From assembly GCA_020638555.1 (NCBI GenBank), contig JACKII010000005.1, positions 62,001-126,000 on the forward strand: 64,000 bases of DNA. Reading direction: 5' to 3'. The notes under the pieces were generated by a model that saw only the letters and a program-made list of their open reading frames with translations, did no database searches and had not been told where the DNA came from. The stretch's first letter is position 1. Every line of letters begins with the position of its first letter. Made by a program: the position numbers and the translations under genes. Positions 16,536-25,398 of this stretch are shown here, in pieces. Source of the stretch: Alphaproteobacteria bacterium. Its GTDB lineage: Bacteria > Pseudomonadota > Alphaproteobacteria > Bin95.

Positions 16536-17324
16536 ATGTCCTCCCCTCTCGTTCTCGTCGAGCGCAAATCCTATGGCGCCCGCGGCCATGTCGCCTGGGT
16601 CACGGTCAACAAGGCCCGGCGCGCCAACTGCCTCGACCACGAAACCCTCATCGCCTTCACCGACGCGGTGAACGAGGAAAGCAAGTCGCCGGACCTGCGG
16701 GCCATGGTCGTCACCGGCGCGGGCGAGCGCGCCTTCATGGCCGGCGCCGACCTGAATGTCATCGCCGGCCAGGATGCCGACGGCGCCAAGCTGTTCCTGA
16801 CCCGCGTGCATTTGTTCTGCCAGTCGGTGCGCGAATGCCCGGTGCCCGTCATCGCCCGCATCAACGGCGCCTGCTTCGGCGCGGCGCTGGAGCTGGTCGC
16901 CGCCTGCGACCTGCGCATCGCCAGCGACAACGCCGCCTTCGGCATGCCGGAGGTGAATGTCGGCCTGCCGTCCGTGGTCGAAGCCTGCCTGCTGCCGCAG
17001 TTGATCGGCTGGGGCAAGACCAAGCATCTGGTCTACACGGCCGAGACCATCGACGCGGACAAGGCCATGGCCTGGGGGCTGCTCGAATCCCTGGTGCCGC
17101 AGGCGGAACTGGATGCGGAGGTGGAGCGCGTCGTCTCCATGATCGTGCACGCCGCGCCGACCACCATGCGCCTGCAAAAGGACCTGGTGCGCGCCTGGGA
17201 GGGCATGGGCACGGAAGCCGCCATCCTGGAAGGCATCCGCGTCGCCGAACGCACCTATCGCCTGTCGAACGAGCCGGCCGAATACGCCGGCGCCGTGCTG
17301 GCCGGCCTGAAGAAGAAGGACTGA
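16536..17324 (+). CDS. Enoyl-CoA hydratase/isomerase family protein
   Basis: Crotonase-fold protein of 262 residues. FMAGADLNVI carries the first oxyanion-hole segment, and INGACFGAALELVAACDLRIA is the CoA-binding/second oxyanion segment. The usual catalytic glutamate region reads FGMPEVNVGLPSVVEACLLP. Member of the SDR-crotonase-RidA operon. It may hydrate an enoyl-CoA or act as another crotonase; the exact substrate is unknown. Confidence 0.92.
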   Translation: MSSPLVLVERKSYGARGHVAWVTVNKARRANCLDHETLIAFTDAVNEESKSPDLRAMVVTGAGERAFMAGADLNVIAGQDADGAKLFLTRVHLFCQSVRECPVPVIARINGACFGAALELVAACDLRIASDNAAFGMPEVNVGLPSVVEACLLPQLIGWGKTKHLVYTAETIDADKAMAWGLLESLVPQAELDAEVERVVSMIVHAAPTTMRLQKDLVRAWEGMGTEAAILEGIRVAERTYRLSNEPAEYAGAVLAGLKKKD

Positions 17325-17329
17325 GGGCC

Positions 17330-17779
17330 ATGGCGGCGGAAAAGACCGTGATCCGCGACCCGCGCGTGCCGGAGACGGGCGGTCCGTTCAACCTCTGCGT
17401 GACCTATAACGGCTATGTCTATGTCAGCGGCCTGCCGCCCTTCCAGGAGGATTTCTGCGAAGGGCTGCGTGCCGCCCGCGAGCAGGGGCTGCCGCTGCCG
17501 AAATACGAGCGAAAGTCGATCGAGGAAGAAGCCGAGATCGTCATGAACCATCTGAAATGGCTGCTGGAGTCCGCCGGCAGCGGTCTGGAGCACCTGTTGA
17601 AAGTGGTGGTCTGGTTGCGCGACCAGTCGGAGCAGGCGCGGTTCGACAAGGTCTATCGCCGCTATTTCCCCGACGCCGAATGCCTGCCGACCCGCACCCG
17701 CATGCAGGCGGGCGGCACCCCGTTCGACTGCGGGCTGGAAATCGACGCCATCGGCTACATCCCCGGCGCGCACGGCTGA
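17330..17779 (+). CDS. RidA/YjgF/Rid-family protein
   Basis: 149-residue member of the Rid family, whose founding members hydrolyse reactive enamines/imines. The typical segments NGYVYVSGLPPF, VVVWLRDQSEQARFDKVY and the C-terminal CGLEIDAIGYIPG are present. The arginine of the RidA active site (usually in a PxRxx motif) may correspond to LPTRTRMQAGG. It closes the SDR-crotonase-RidA operon and begins five bases after the crotonase stop. Confidence 0.88.
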   Translation: MAAEKTVIRDPRVPETGGPFNLCVTYNGYVYVSGLPPFQEDFCEGLRAAREQGLPLPKYERKSIEEEAEIVMNHLKWLLESAGSGLEHLLKVVVWLRDQSEQARFDKVYRRYFPDAECLPTRTRMQAGGTPFDCGLEIDAIGYIPGAHG

Positions 17780-17781
17780 GC

Positions 17782-17830
<49 letters not shown>

Positions 17831-17854
17831 CGTCAACCACGGAAGGATTCGACC

Positions 17855-18589
17855 ATGACGCTCCGCCAGATCGTTCGCTATCCGGTCAAGGGCCTGCCGG
17901 CCATTCCGCTCGACGTGGTGGAGTTGGCCGCCGGCGAGCAACTGCCGGGCGACCGCCGCTTTGCCTTCTGGCGCGGCGACGACCCGCCGGCGGGCGGGCG
18001 CTCGCCGCACCAGCGCCGGTTCAATTTCCGCCAGGTGGCCGACGACAACGCGCTGGCCGCCCTCCGCGCCACCAGCAGCGCGCCGGCCCGGATCGCCGTG
18101 CGGGCGCCGGACGGCTCGGACCTCAGCGTCGACCTGGAGACCGAGGCCGGCAAGGCGGCACTCGCGGAGTGGATCGGCGCCTATCTGGGCATCCCGACCC
18201 CGACCCTGCTCGAATCCATCGGCGGCCAGGGTTTCACCGATATCGGCGACAAGACCCTGTCGCTGATCAACCTGAACTCCGTCGCCGACCTCTCCGAACG
18301 GGCCGGCCAGACCATCGAGCCGATGCGCATGCGCGGCAATCTCTATGTGGACATGCCCGCCTGGAGCGAGCTGGACATGGTCGGCCAGGAATTGCGCATC
18401 GGCGACGTGGTGTTCGAGGTCGACAGCCGCATCAAACGCTGCGTGGCGACCGAGGTGAATTACGGCACCGGCCGCAAGGACCATCCGACGCCGCAGACCC
18501 TGATGAAGGCTTTCGGCCATGCCGATTGCGGCGTCTATCTGCGCGTCCGCCAGGGTGGGCGGCTGAAACTGGGCGATCCGGTGGGTTGA
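17855..18589 (+). CDS. MOSC domain-containing protein
   Basis: 244-residue protein of the MOSC (molybdenum cofactor sulfurase C-terminal) family. It starts with the MOSC N-terminal beta-barrel pattern IVRYPVKGLPAI. The conserved cysteine is seen in SRIKRCVATEVN near residue 196, the residue thought to handle persulfide sulfur or ligate Mo. HPTPQTLMKAFGHADCGVYLRV follows as in YcbX-type proteins. No reductase or ferredoxin domain is fused. The partner is unknown. Confidence 0.9.
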   Translation: MTLRQIVRYPVKGLPAIPLDVVELAAGEQLPGDRRFAFWRGDDPPAGGRSPHQRRFNFRQVADDNALAALRATSSAPARIAVRAPDGSDLSVDLETEAGKAALAEWIGAYLGIPTPTLLESIGGQGFTDIGDKTLSLINLNSVADLSERAGQTIEPMRMRGNLYVDMPAWSELDMVGQELRIGDVVFEVDSRIKRCVATEVNYGTGRKDHPTPQTLMKAFGHADCGVYLRVRQGGRLKLGDPVG

Positions 18590-18700
18590 GCGAAGGCGGC
18601 GGCGGGCAACCGCGACATCTTGTGGCCCCGCCGTTGTCCCCGGCCGCACCTTGTGTCATAGAGGGCGCTTGATACCCCAACCTGCAAGGATGAATGCGCC

Positions 18701-19993
18701 ATGAGCGAAACCGCTTTGCGCTCTGCCGGGTTTTTCACCGCGTCCGTGGCCGAGGCCGATCCGGACCTCAACGCCGCGCTCACCGGCGAACTGGGACGCC
18801 AACAGGACCAGATCGAGCTGATCGCCAGCGAGAACATCGTCTCCAAGGCGGTGCTGGAGGCCCAGGGCAGCGTCCTGACCAACAAATATGCCGAGGGCTA
18901 TCCGGGCCGGCGCTATTACGGCGGCTGCGAGTATGTGGACGTGGCCGAGCGCATTGCCATCGACCGTGCCAAGCAATTGTTCGGCTGCGCCTTCGCCAAC
19001 GTCCAGCCGCACTGCGGCGCCAGCGCCAACGAAGGCGTGTATCTGGCGCTGATGAAGCCGGGCGAGACGATTATGGGCATGTCGCTGGCTGCCGGCGGCC
19101 ACCTGACCCACGGCGCCAAGCCCAACGTCTCCGGCAAATGGTTCAACGCCGTGCAGTACGGCGTGCGCGAAGACGACGGCCGCATCGACTATGACGAGGT
19201 CGAACGGCTGGCGCTGGAGCACAAGCCCCGGCTGATCATCGCCGGCGGCAGCGCCTATCCGCGCGAGATCGACTTCCCGCGCTTCCGCGCCATCGCCGAC
19301 CGGGTCGACGCCTATTTCATGGTCGACATGGCCCATTTCGCCGGCCTGGTGGCCGCCGGCGTGGTGCCGAGCCCCCTGCCCCACGCCCATGTGGTCACGA
19401 CGACGACGCACAAGACGCTGCGCGGGCCCCGCGGCGGCATGATCCTCTCCAACGACGAGGCCATCGGCAAGAAGATCAACTCGGCCATGTTCCCGGGGCT
19501 TCAGGGCGGGCCGCTGATGCACGTGATCGCCGCCAAGGCCGTCGCCTTCGGCGAGGCGTTGCAGCCCAGCTTCCGCGTCTATTCCGAAGCGGTGGTGGCC
19601 AATGCGAAGGCGCTGGCCGCCCGGCTGGTCGACCGCGGCCTCGCCATCGTTTCCGGCGGCACGGACACGCATCTGATGCTGGTCGACCTGCGCCCGATGG
19701 GCCTGACCGGCAAGGCGGCCGAAGCGGCGCTGGAGCGCGCCGGCATCACCTGCAACAAGAACGCCATCCCGTTCGACCCGGCGCCGCCGGCGGTCACCTC
19801 CGGCCTGCGCCTCGGCTCGCCGGCGGCGACGACGCGCGGTTTCGGCGTGGCCGAGTTCGAGCAGGTGGGCGACCTGATCGGCGACGTGCTGTCGGAACTG
19901 GCCAAGCACGCCGACGGCAACCGCGAAGCGGAAGCCGCGGCCGCGGAACGGGTCAAGGCGCTCTGCGCGCGCTTCCCGGTCTACGGCGCCTGA
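18701..19993 (+). CDS. glyA: Serine hydroxymethyltransferase
   Basis: PLP enzyme interconverting serine and glycine with tetrahydrofolate, 430 residues. THKTLRGPRGG carries the PLP lysine, VDMAHFAGLVAAG the PLP-binding aspartate and histidine, and GGHLTHGAKPN the folate/serine region. One oddity: the phosphate-binding loop reads QPHCGASAN instead of the usual QP(H/N)SG(S/A)QAN, so a normally invariant serine is cysteine and the glutamine is serine. The start at 18701 has AAGGA upstream. It heads the glyA-nrdR-rib-nusB-thiL string. Confidence 0.95.
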   Translation: MSETALRSAGFFTASVAEADPDLNAALTGELGRQQDQIELIASENIVSKAVLEAQGSVLTNKYAEGYPGRRYYGGCEYVDVAERIAIDRAKQLFGCAFANVQPHCGASANEGVYLALMKPGETIMGMSLAAGGHLTHGAKPNVSGKWFNAVQYGVREDDGRIDYDEVERLALEHKPRLIIAGGSAYPREIDFPRFRAIADRVDAYFMVDMAHFAGLVAAGVVPSPLPHAHVVTTTTHKTLRGPRGGMILSNDEAIGKKINSAMFPGLQGGPLMHVIAAKAVAFGEALQPSFRVYSEAVVANAKALAARLVDRGLAIVSGGTDTHLMLVDLRPMGLTGKAAEAALERAGITCNKNAIPFDPAPPAVTSGLRLGSPAATTRGFGVAEFEQVGDLIGDVLSELAKHADGNREAEAAAAERVKALCARFPVYGA

Positions 19994-20009
19994 TCGGCGA
20001 GGCCGGCCG

Positions 20010-20489
20010 ATGCGCTGCCCCCACTGCAACCACGGCGATACGCAGGTCAAGGACTCCCGCCCCACGGACGACAACACCGCGATCCGCCGGCGGCGGCAGT
20101 GCCCCGCCTGCGGCGCGCGGTTCACCACGTTCGAACGGGTCTATCTGCGCGAAATCACCGTGGTGAAATCGAACGGGCGGCGCGAACTGTTCGACCGCGA
20201 CAAGATCGAACGCTCCATGTCGGTGGCGCTGCGCAAGCGGCCGGTGGAGGAGCGCAAGGTGGAGGCCGCGGTCAACGGCATCGTCCGGCGCATCGAACAG
20301 TCGGGCGAGGCGGAGGTCTCGTCCGAACTGGTCGGCAGCTATGTGATGGAGGCGCTGGAAGGGCTGGACAAGGTCGCCTATGTCCGCTTCGCCAGCGTCT
20401 ACCGCAATTTCCGCGAGGCCAAGGACTTCGAGGATTTCATCGGCAGCCTGGCGGACAAGACCCGCAATCATGGCCGCCGCGGCGACTGA
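20010..20489 (+). CDS. nrdR: Transcriptional repressor NrdR
   Basis: 159-residue repressor of ribonucleotide reductase genes. A zinc ribbon is formed by C3, C6, C31 and C34 (MRCPHC..CPACG). The ATP-cone domain follows from VVKSNGRRELFDRDKIERSM to RFASVYRNFREAKDF. Located between glyA and ribD, the standard alphaproteobacterial place. Its stop overlaps the ribD start by 20 bp. Confidence 0.96.
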   Translation: MRCPHCNHGDTQVKDSRPTDDNTAIRRRRQCPACGARFTTFERVYLREITVVKSNGRRELFDRDKIERSMSVALRKRPVEERKVEAAVNGIVRRIEQSGEAEVSSELVGSYVMEALEGLDKVAYVRFASVYRNFREAKDFEDFIGSLADKTRNHGRRGD

Positions 20490-21603
20490 CGCCGCCCGCG
20501 GGTCCGGGCTGCCGTCGGCGGACGACGGGCGCTGGATGCGCGTGGCCCTGGGCCTGGCGGCCCGCGGCCTGGGCCGGACCTGGCCCAACCCCGCCGTCGG
20601 TTGCGTGCTGGTCTCGCCCGCCGGGCGCGTGCTGGGCCAGGGCTGGACCCAGCCGGGCGGCCGCCCGCATGCCGAGACCGAAGCGCTGGCCATGGCCGGC
20701 CACGCCGCCGCCGGCGCCACCGCCTATGTCACGCTGGAGCCGTGCAGCCATCACGGCAAGACCCCGCCCTGCGCCGAAGCGCTGATCGCGGCCGGGGTGG
20801 CACGCGTCGTCGTGGCCTGCGGCGACCCGGACCCGCGCGTCTCCGGCCGCGGCCTCGCCCTGCTGCGCGCCGCCGGCATCGCCGTCACCGAGGGCGTGCT
20901 GACCGCGGAGGCCGAGCACCTGAACGCCGGCTTTTTGAAGCGCGTGCGCGAGGGCCTGCCGCTCGTCACCCTGAAGCTGGCGACGACGCTGGACGGGCGC
21001 ATCGCCACCGCCACCGGCGAAAGCCAGTGGATCACCGGGCCGGAGGCTCGCCGCCACGGCCATTATCTGCGCGCGACGCACGACGCCATCCTGGTGGGCC
21101 GCGGCACCGCGGCGGCGGACAATCCGAGCCTGACCTGCCGCCTGGCCGGGCTGGAGGACCGCTCGCCGGTGCGGATCGTGCTGGACAGTCAGGGCCGGCT
21201 GCCCGCCGCGCTCGGCCTGTTCAGCGACGGCGCCGCGCCCACCTGGCGCCTGGCCGGGCCGGAGGCGCCGCCAGCGCCCGGCACCGCCGAAAGCGTGACC
21301 GTCCCTCTCGCCGCCGACGGCAGCCTGGACCCGCGGGCGGCGCTGGCCGCCCTGGCGGACCGCGGCATCGGCCGGGTGCTGGTGGAAGGCGGAGCGGAGA
21401 CCGCGGCCTCGCTGCTGCGCGCGGGCCTGGTCGACCGCATCGCCTGGTTCCGGGCGCCGGCCCTGATCGGCGCGGACGGGCTCGCCGGCGTCGGCGATCT
21501 TGGCATTGGGCGCATAGTTGCAATGCAGCGCTTTGCCTTGCAGGAATCGCACCGCTTGGGCGATGACACGCTGGAGTTCTACGAGCGCAAGCGGGCGCTG
21601 TAA
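20470..21603 (+). CDS. ribD: Bifunctional diaminohydroxyphosphoribosylaminopyrimidine deaminase / 5-amino-6-ribosylamino-uracil reductase RibD
   Basis: Second and third steps of riboflavin synthesis. 377 residues from ATG 20470. The deaminase half has zinc ligands in RPHAETEALAM and EPCSHHGKTPPC. The reductase half begins TLKLATTLDGRIA, continues ITGPEARRHGHYLRATHDAILVGRGTA and has VLVEGGAETAASLL. It ends GDDTLEFYERKRAL. A second ribD-like C-terminal tail lies 0.9 kb downstream, just before ribE, beyond an intervening hydrolase gene. Confidence 0.95.
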   Translation: MAAAATDAARGSGLPSADDGRWMRVALGLAARGLGRTWPNPAVGCVLVSPAGRVLGQGWTQPGGRPHAETEALAMAGHAAAGATAYVTLEPCSHHGKTPPCAEALIAAGVARVVVACGDPDPRVSGRGLALLRAAGIAVTEGVLTAEAEHLNAGFLKRVREGLPLVTLKLATTLDGRIATATGESQWITGPEARRHGHYLRATHDAILVGRGTAAADNPSLTCRLAGLEDRSPVRIVLDSQGRLPAALGLFSDGAAPTWRLAGPEAPPAPGTAESVTVPLAADGSLDPRAALAALADRGIGRVLVEGGAETAASLLRAGLVDRIAWFRAPALIGADGLAGVGDLGIGRIVAMQRFALQESHRLGDDTLEFYERKRAL

Positions 21604-21666
21604 CAGACTCATCCCCGTCTGCCAATCCGATGGGGCCAACGGATCCCGGAGCCACAAGGCCGCCGC

Positions 21667-22437
21667 ATGAAGATCACGCAAGTCCGAAACGCCACCCTCA
21701 TCCTCGAATACGCCGGTGTCCGCTTCCTCATCGACCCGATGCTTTCGGCCAAGGGCGCATTGCCGCCGTTCGCCGGCACTCCCAACGCCGCCATGTGCAA
21801 TCCGCTGGTGGAATTGCCGTTCGGCCTCGACCGGATCGCGCAGGTCGATGCCGTCATCGTGACGCACACGCACAAAGACCACTGGGACGACGCGGCCGCA
21901 GAGGCATTGCCCAAAACGCTGCCTCTGTTTGCGCAGAATGAGCAAGACGCCGCGCAGTTTCGGACCGAAGGCTTTGCCGATGTGCGCCTGCTCGGCGAAA
22001 CGAGCGCCTTCAACGGCATCGCGCTCGTCAAGACGCCGGGCCAGCACGGCAGCGACAACACCATGCTCCACCTTGGCGAGCGCCTCGGCCAGGTCTGCGG
22101 CATTGTCTTCCGCCATCGGGATGAGAAAACGCTCTATCTCGCCGGCGACACGATTTGGAATGGTGATGTCGCCAACAGCCTGGCCCAGCACACACCGGAC
22201 GTCGTGATCCTCAATTGCGGCGACGCACAAATCAACGGCTACGGCTCCATCATCATGGGGGCGGCCGATGTTCTGGAAGTCGCGAATGCGGCCCCGAACG
22301 CAGACATCGTCGCCACGCATATGGAGGCGGTCAATCATGCGCTGCTCTCGCGGCGCGAATTGCGGGACTTCGCAATTGCCAACGGCATCGCGCCCCGAAC
22401 GCATATACCCGAGGATGGCGAGACCGTAACCTGTTGA
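21667..22437 (+). CDS. Metallo-beta-lactamase-fold hydrolase (UlaG-like)
   Basis: 256-residue MBL-fold protein. The first metal motif is THTHKDHWDD (HxHxDH), then KTPGQHGSDN supplies a further histidine, YLAGDTIWN the bridging aspartate, and VATHMEAVNH the last histidine. This set resembles the UlaG/L-ascorbate-6-phosphate lactonase and related metal-dependent hydrolases. The substrate is unknown. It interrupts the otherwise standard ribD-ribE order and is followed by a ribD tail remnant. Its coding sequence is visibly less GC-rich than ribD, so it was probably acquired. Confidence 0.85.
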   Translation: MKITQVRNATLILEYAGVRFLIDPMLSAKGALPPFAGTPNAAMCNPLVELPFGLDRIAQVDAVIVTHTHKDHWDDAAAEALPKTLPLFAQNEQDAAQFRTEGFADVRLLGETSAFNGIALVKTPGQHGSDNTMLHLGERLGQVCGIVFRHRDEKTLYLAGDTIWNGDVANSLAQHTPDVVILNCGDAQINGYGSIIMGAADVLEVANAAPNADIVATHMEAVNHALLSRRELRDFAIANGIAPRTHIPEDGETVTC

Positions 22438-22517
22438 ATCGCAGGCTGCTTTGCAGCGGACATCGCCGGAACGCCAAGTCCGGGGTGGCGCACGGACATC
22501 CCCGGCGCGGCTTGGTC

Positions 22518-22592
22518 CGGAGAGACTTGCGACAAGTCGGCAACGATGTGCTAGAGGTCTACGAACGCTCCCCATTATCCGTCAGAAGCTGA
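22518..22592 (+). pseudogene. Remnant of a second ribD 3' end
   Basis: Reading from 22518 to the TGA at 22590-22592 gives a tail containing RQVGNDVLEVYER. It aligns with HRLGDDTLEFYER at the end of the intact RibD (7 of 13 identical). It sits seven bases before ribE, exactly where a ribD tail belongs. The 80 bp before it are palindromic and non-coding. Confidence 0.6.
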
Positions 22593-22599
22593 CTGTTTC

Positions 22600-23196
22600 A
22601 TGTTTACCGGCATTGTTACCGACATCGGCCGTGTCCGCTCCATCGAGCAACGCGGCGATACGCGGCTGATCATCGAAACCGCCTACGAGACCGGCGGCGT
22701 GGATCTCGGCGCCTCCATCGCCCATTCCGGCGCCTGCCTGACCGTGGTCGACAAGGGGCCCGGCTGGTTCGCGGTCGAAGCCTCGGCCGAGACGCTGGCC
22801 TGCACCACGCTCGGCGACTGGCGCGAAGGCTCGGCGATTAACCTGGAACGGGCGATGAAGGTGGGCGACGAACTGGGCGGCCACATCGTCTCCGGCCATG
22901 TGGACGGGGTGGGCCGGGTGGTGTCGCGCACGCCGGAGGGCGACAGCGTCCGCTTCGTGTTCGAAGTGCCGGCGGGCCTGTCGCGCTTTATCGCCGAAAA
23001 GGGCTCGGTGGCGCTGAATGGCGTTTCGCTGACCGTGAACGCGGTGGACGGCAACCGGTTCGGCGTCAACCTGATCGCCCACACATTGAGCCACACCACG
23101 TTCGGCGCCGCCCAAGCCGGGGATCGCGTGAACGTGGAAATCGACATGCTGGCGCGCTACGTTGCCCGCCTAACCGAAACGCGAGGCGTCTCGTGA
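22600..23196 (+). CDS. ribE: Riboflavin synthase, alpha chain
   Basis: Last step of riboflavin synthesis: dismutation of two 6,7-dimethyl-8-ribityllumazines. 198 residues with two lumazine-binding repeats. The N-terminus MFTGIVTDIGRV is diagnostic. The first barrel has SGACLTVV; the second has GHIVSGHVDGVG and LNGVSLTVNAVDGNRFGVNLI. The stop overlaps the GTG start of the next gene by four bases. Confidence 0.96.
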   Translation: MFTGIVTDIGRVRSIEQRGDTRLIIETAYETGGVDLGASIAHSGACLTVVDKGPGWFAVEASAETLACTTLGDWREGSAINLERAMKVGDELGGHIVSGHVDGVGRVVSRTPEGDSVRFVFEVPAGLSRFIAEKGSVALNGVSLTVNAVDGNRFGVNLIAHTLSHTTFGAAQAGDRVNVEIDMLARYVARLTETRGVS

Positions 23197-24407
23197 GCAA
23201 GAACACAGACAATATCAAGCGGGTTTCTCCCCAGGCCCTGGCTGAAGCCGCCGAAGCCGCCGACGCGGCGGAGAAGCCCCGCACCCAGGCGGACCTCTCC
23301 TTCCTCTCGCCCATCGAGGAAATCATCGAGGACGCCCGCAATGGCCGCATGTTCATCCTGGTCGACGACGAGGACCGGGAGAACGAAGGCGACCTGGTGA
23401 TCCCGGCGCAGATGGCGACCCCGGACGCCATCAACTTCATGGCCAAGCACGGCCGCGGCCTGATCTGCCTGTCGCTGACCAAGCAGCGGGTGCAGGAACT
23501 GGACCTGCCGCTGATGCCGCGCGACAACCGCCAGCGCCAGTCGACGGCCTTCACCGTCTCGATCGAGGCCTCGGAAGGCGTGACCACCGGCATTTCCGCC
23601 GGCGACCGCGCCCGCACGATTTCGGTCGCCATCGACCCGACCAAGGGCAAGAACGACCTCTCCACGCCCGGTCACGTCTTCCCGCTGGAAGCCCGCGAGG
23701 GCGGCGTGCTGGTGCGGGCGGGCCATACGGAAGCCGCGGTCGATATCTCGCGCCTGGCCGGGCTGAACCCGTCCGGCGTGATCTGCGAGATCATGAACGA
23801 CGACGGCTCCATGGCCCGGCTGACGGACCTGATCCCGTTCGCGCAGTATCACAATCTCAAGATCGGCGCGATTGCCGACCTGATCGCCTATCGCCGCCGC
23901 CACGACCGCACGGTGCAGCGCCTGATCGAGACCGAGTTGAACTCGCGCTATGGCGGCGAGTTCCAGATGATCGTTTTCGGCACGACGGTGGAGTATGGCG
24001 AGCATATCGCCCTGGTGAAGGGCGATATCACCACGGCGGAACCGGTGCTGGTGCGCATGCACGCGCAGAACCTGCTGGAGGATTTCCTCGGCGATCATCA
24101 CCGCAGCCGCGGCGGCGGCCTGCACCGGGCCATGCGCCTGATCGGCGAGGCCGGCCGCGGCGTCGTCGTCGTCATCCGCGAGACCCGCTCCACCGGGCTC
24201 TCGGAACGGCTCAAGGCCGAGCTGATGGAGAAGAAGGACCGCGGCGGCACCTTCCTGCGCGACTATGGCATCGGCGCCCAGATCCTACTGGATCTGGGGG
24301 TGCGCGAAATGGTGCTGCTCTCCAACACCGAACGGCATATTGTGGGCTTGGAAGGTTACGGGCTAAAGGTGGTCGAAACCCGCCCCGTTCCGCGCGAGGA
24401 CGCCTGA
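23193..24407 (+). CDS. ribB: 3,4-dihydroxy-2-butanone-4-phosphate synthase with degenerate GTP cyclohydrolase II-like domain
   Basis: 404 residues, GTG start overlapping ribE. The N-terminal half is an intact DHBP synthase: DDEDRENEGDLVIPA (acidic metal site), HGRGLICLSL, GVTTGISAGDRA and GHTEAAVDISRLAGL. The C-terminal half keeps the GTP cyclohydrolase II fold, but the zinc-site cysteines (normally CxTGDxxxSxRCDC) are absent; the sequence there reads HAQNLLEDFLGDHHRSRG. It is therefore probably not a cyclohydrolase. Such RibBX-like proteins are known in alphaproteobacteria, which then need a separate RibA. Confidence 0.93.
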   Translation: MSKNTDNIKRVSPQALAEAAEAADAAEKPRTQADLSFLSPIEEIIEDARNGRMFILVDDEDRENEGDLVIPAQMATPDAINFMAKHGRGLICLSLTKQRVQELDLPLMPRDNRQRQSTAFTVSIEASEGVTTGISAGDRARTISVAIDPTKGKNDLSTPGHVFPLEAREGGVLVRAGHTEAAVDISRLAGLNPSGVICEIMNDDGSMARLTDLIPFAQYHNLKIGAIADLIAYRRRHDRTVQRLIETELNSRYGGEFQMIVFGTTVEYGEHIALVKGDITTAEPVLVRMHAQNLLEDFLGDHHRSRGGGLHRAMRLIGEAGRGVVVVIRETRSTGLSERLKAELMEKKDRGGTFLRDYGIGAQILLDLGVREMVLLSNTERHIVGLEGYGLKVVETRPVPREDA

Positions 24408-24411
24408 GACC

Positions 24412-24849
24412 ATGAGCGATTCCGCCCGCATCCTGATTGCGGTTGCCCCGTACTACAAGCACATCACCGACCCGATGATCGAAGGCGCGCGCCGTGCGCT
24501 GGACAAGGAAGGCTGGGAGCACGAACTGGTGGAAGTCGCCGGCGCGTTCGAACTGCCCTTCGCCGTCGCCACCGCCTACGAGGCCGGCGGCTATGACGGC
24601 TATATCGTGCTCGGCTGCGTCATCCGTGGCGAAACCAGCCATTACGACCTGATCTGCAACGAGACCGCCCGCGCCTGCCAGAACCTGGCGACGGACGGCG
24701 GCCTCGTGCTCGGCTTCGGCCTGCTGACGGTCGAGAACGAGGCGCAGGCGCTGGTTCGGGCCGACCCCAATGGCAAGGACAAGGGCGGTGAGGCGGCCAA
24801 GGCGTGCATCATGAACCTGAAACTCGCCCGCCGTTTTCTTGAGTCCTGA
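24412..24849 (+). CDS. ribH: 6,7-dimethyl-8-ribityllumazine synthase
   Basis: 145-residue lumazine synthase. VAGAFELPFAVATA is the substrate-binding loop, GCVIRGETSHYDLICNE carries the conserved active-site histidine, and GLLTVENEAQALVRAD is the C-terminal signature. It starts four bases after the ribB stop. Confidence 0.96.
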   Translation: MSDSARILIAVAPYYKHITDPMIEGARRALDKEGWEHELVEVAGAFELPFAVATAYEAGGYDGYIVLGCVIRGETSHYDLICNETARACQNLATDGGLVLGFGLLTVENEAQALVRADPNGKDKGGEAAKACIMNLKLARRFLES

Positions 24850-24870
24850 AGGACTGGCACACCACCGATC

Positions 24871-25398
24871 ATGCGCGACCGTGACCTGATCCAAGCCTTC
24901 GCCCCCGGCGCCGAGCCGGAGGGCGAAGCGACCGATGCGCGCCCGCTGCACGGGCGCCGCCGACTGGCGCGCGTGGCGGCGATCCAGGTGCTCTATCAAT
25001 CCGCCATGACCCGCACCCGCGTGCCGGCCGTCGCCAAACAGTTCGAGGAACACCGCCTCGGCGAGGAAATCGACGGCCTGGCTCTGGATGTCGACCTGGG
25101 CTTTTTCCGCCGCCTGACCCGCGGCATCGCCACCGACGCCGCGGCCCTGACCCTGCTGGTGCAGGAAGCCTTGCAGAAACGCCAGTTCGGCCGGCTCGAA
25201 TACGTGTTGCAGGCGATCCTGCTGGCCGGCGCCTATGAATTGCAGGCGCTGACCGACGTGCCGCCGCGGGCGACCATCGACGAGTACACCGAGATCGCCG
25301 CCGCCTTTTTCGACGAAGGCGAGCGCTCGCTGGTCAATGCCGTGCTCGACCGGCTGGCCCACCGGATGCGCCCGGATGACTTCCCCGCCACTGGATGA
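24871..25398 (+). CDS. nusB: Transcription antitermination factor NusB
   Basis: 175-residue RNA-binding protein that acts with NusE in rRNA antitermination. RRLARVAAIQVLYQSAMT is the family N-terminal helix, LAGAYELQALTDVPPRATIDEY the middle, and FVN-type ending seen as LVNAVLDRLAHRMRP. Follows ribH by 21 bp, the common alphaproteobacterial neighbour. Its 3' end overlaps thiL by 23 bp. Confidence 0.94.
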   Translation: MRDRDLIQAFAPGAEPEGEATDARPLHGRRRLARVAAIQVLYQSAMTRTRVPAVAKQFEEHRLGEEIDGLALDVDLGFFRRLTRGIATDAAALTLLVQEALQKRQFGRLEYVLQAILLAGAYELQALTDVPPRATIDEYTEIAAAFFDEGERSLVNAVLDRLAHRMRPDDFPATG

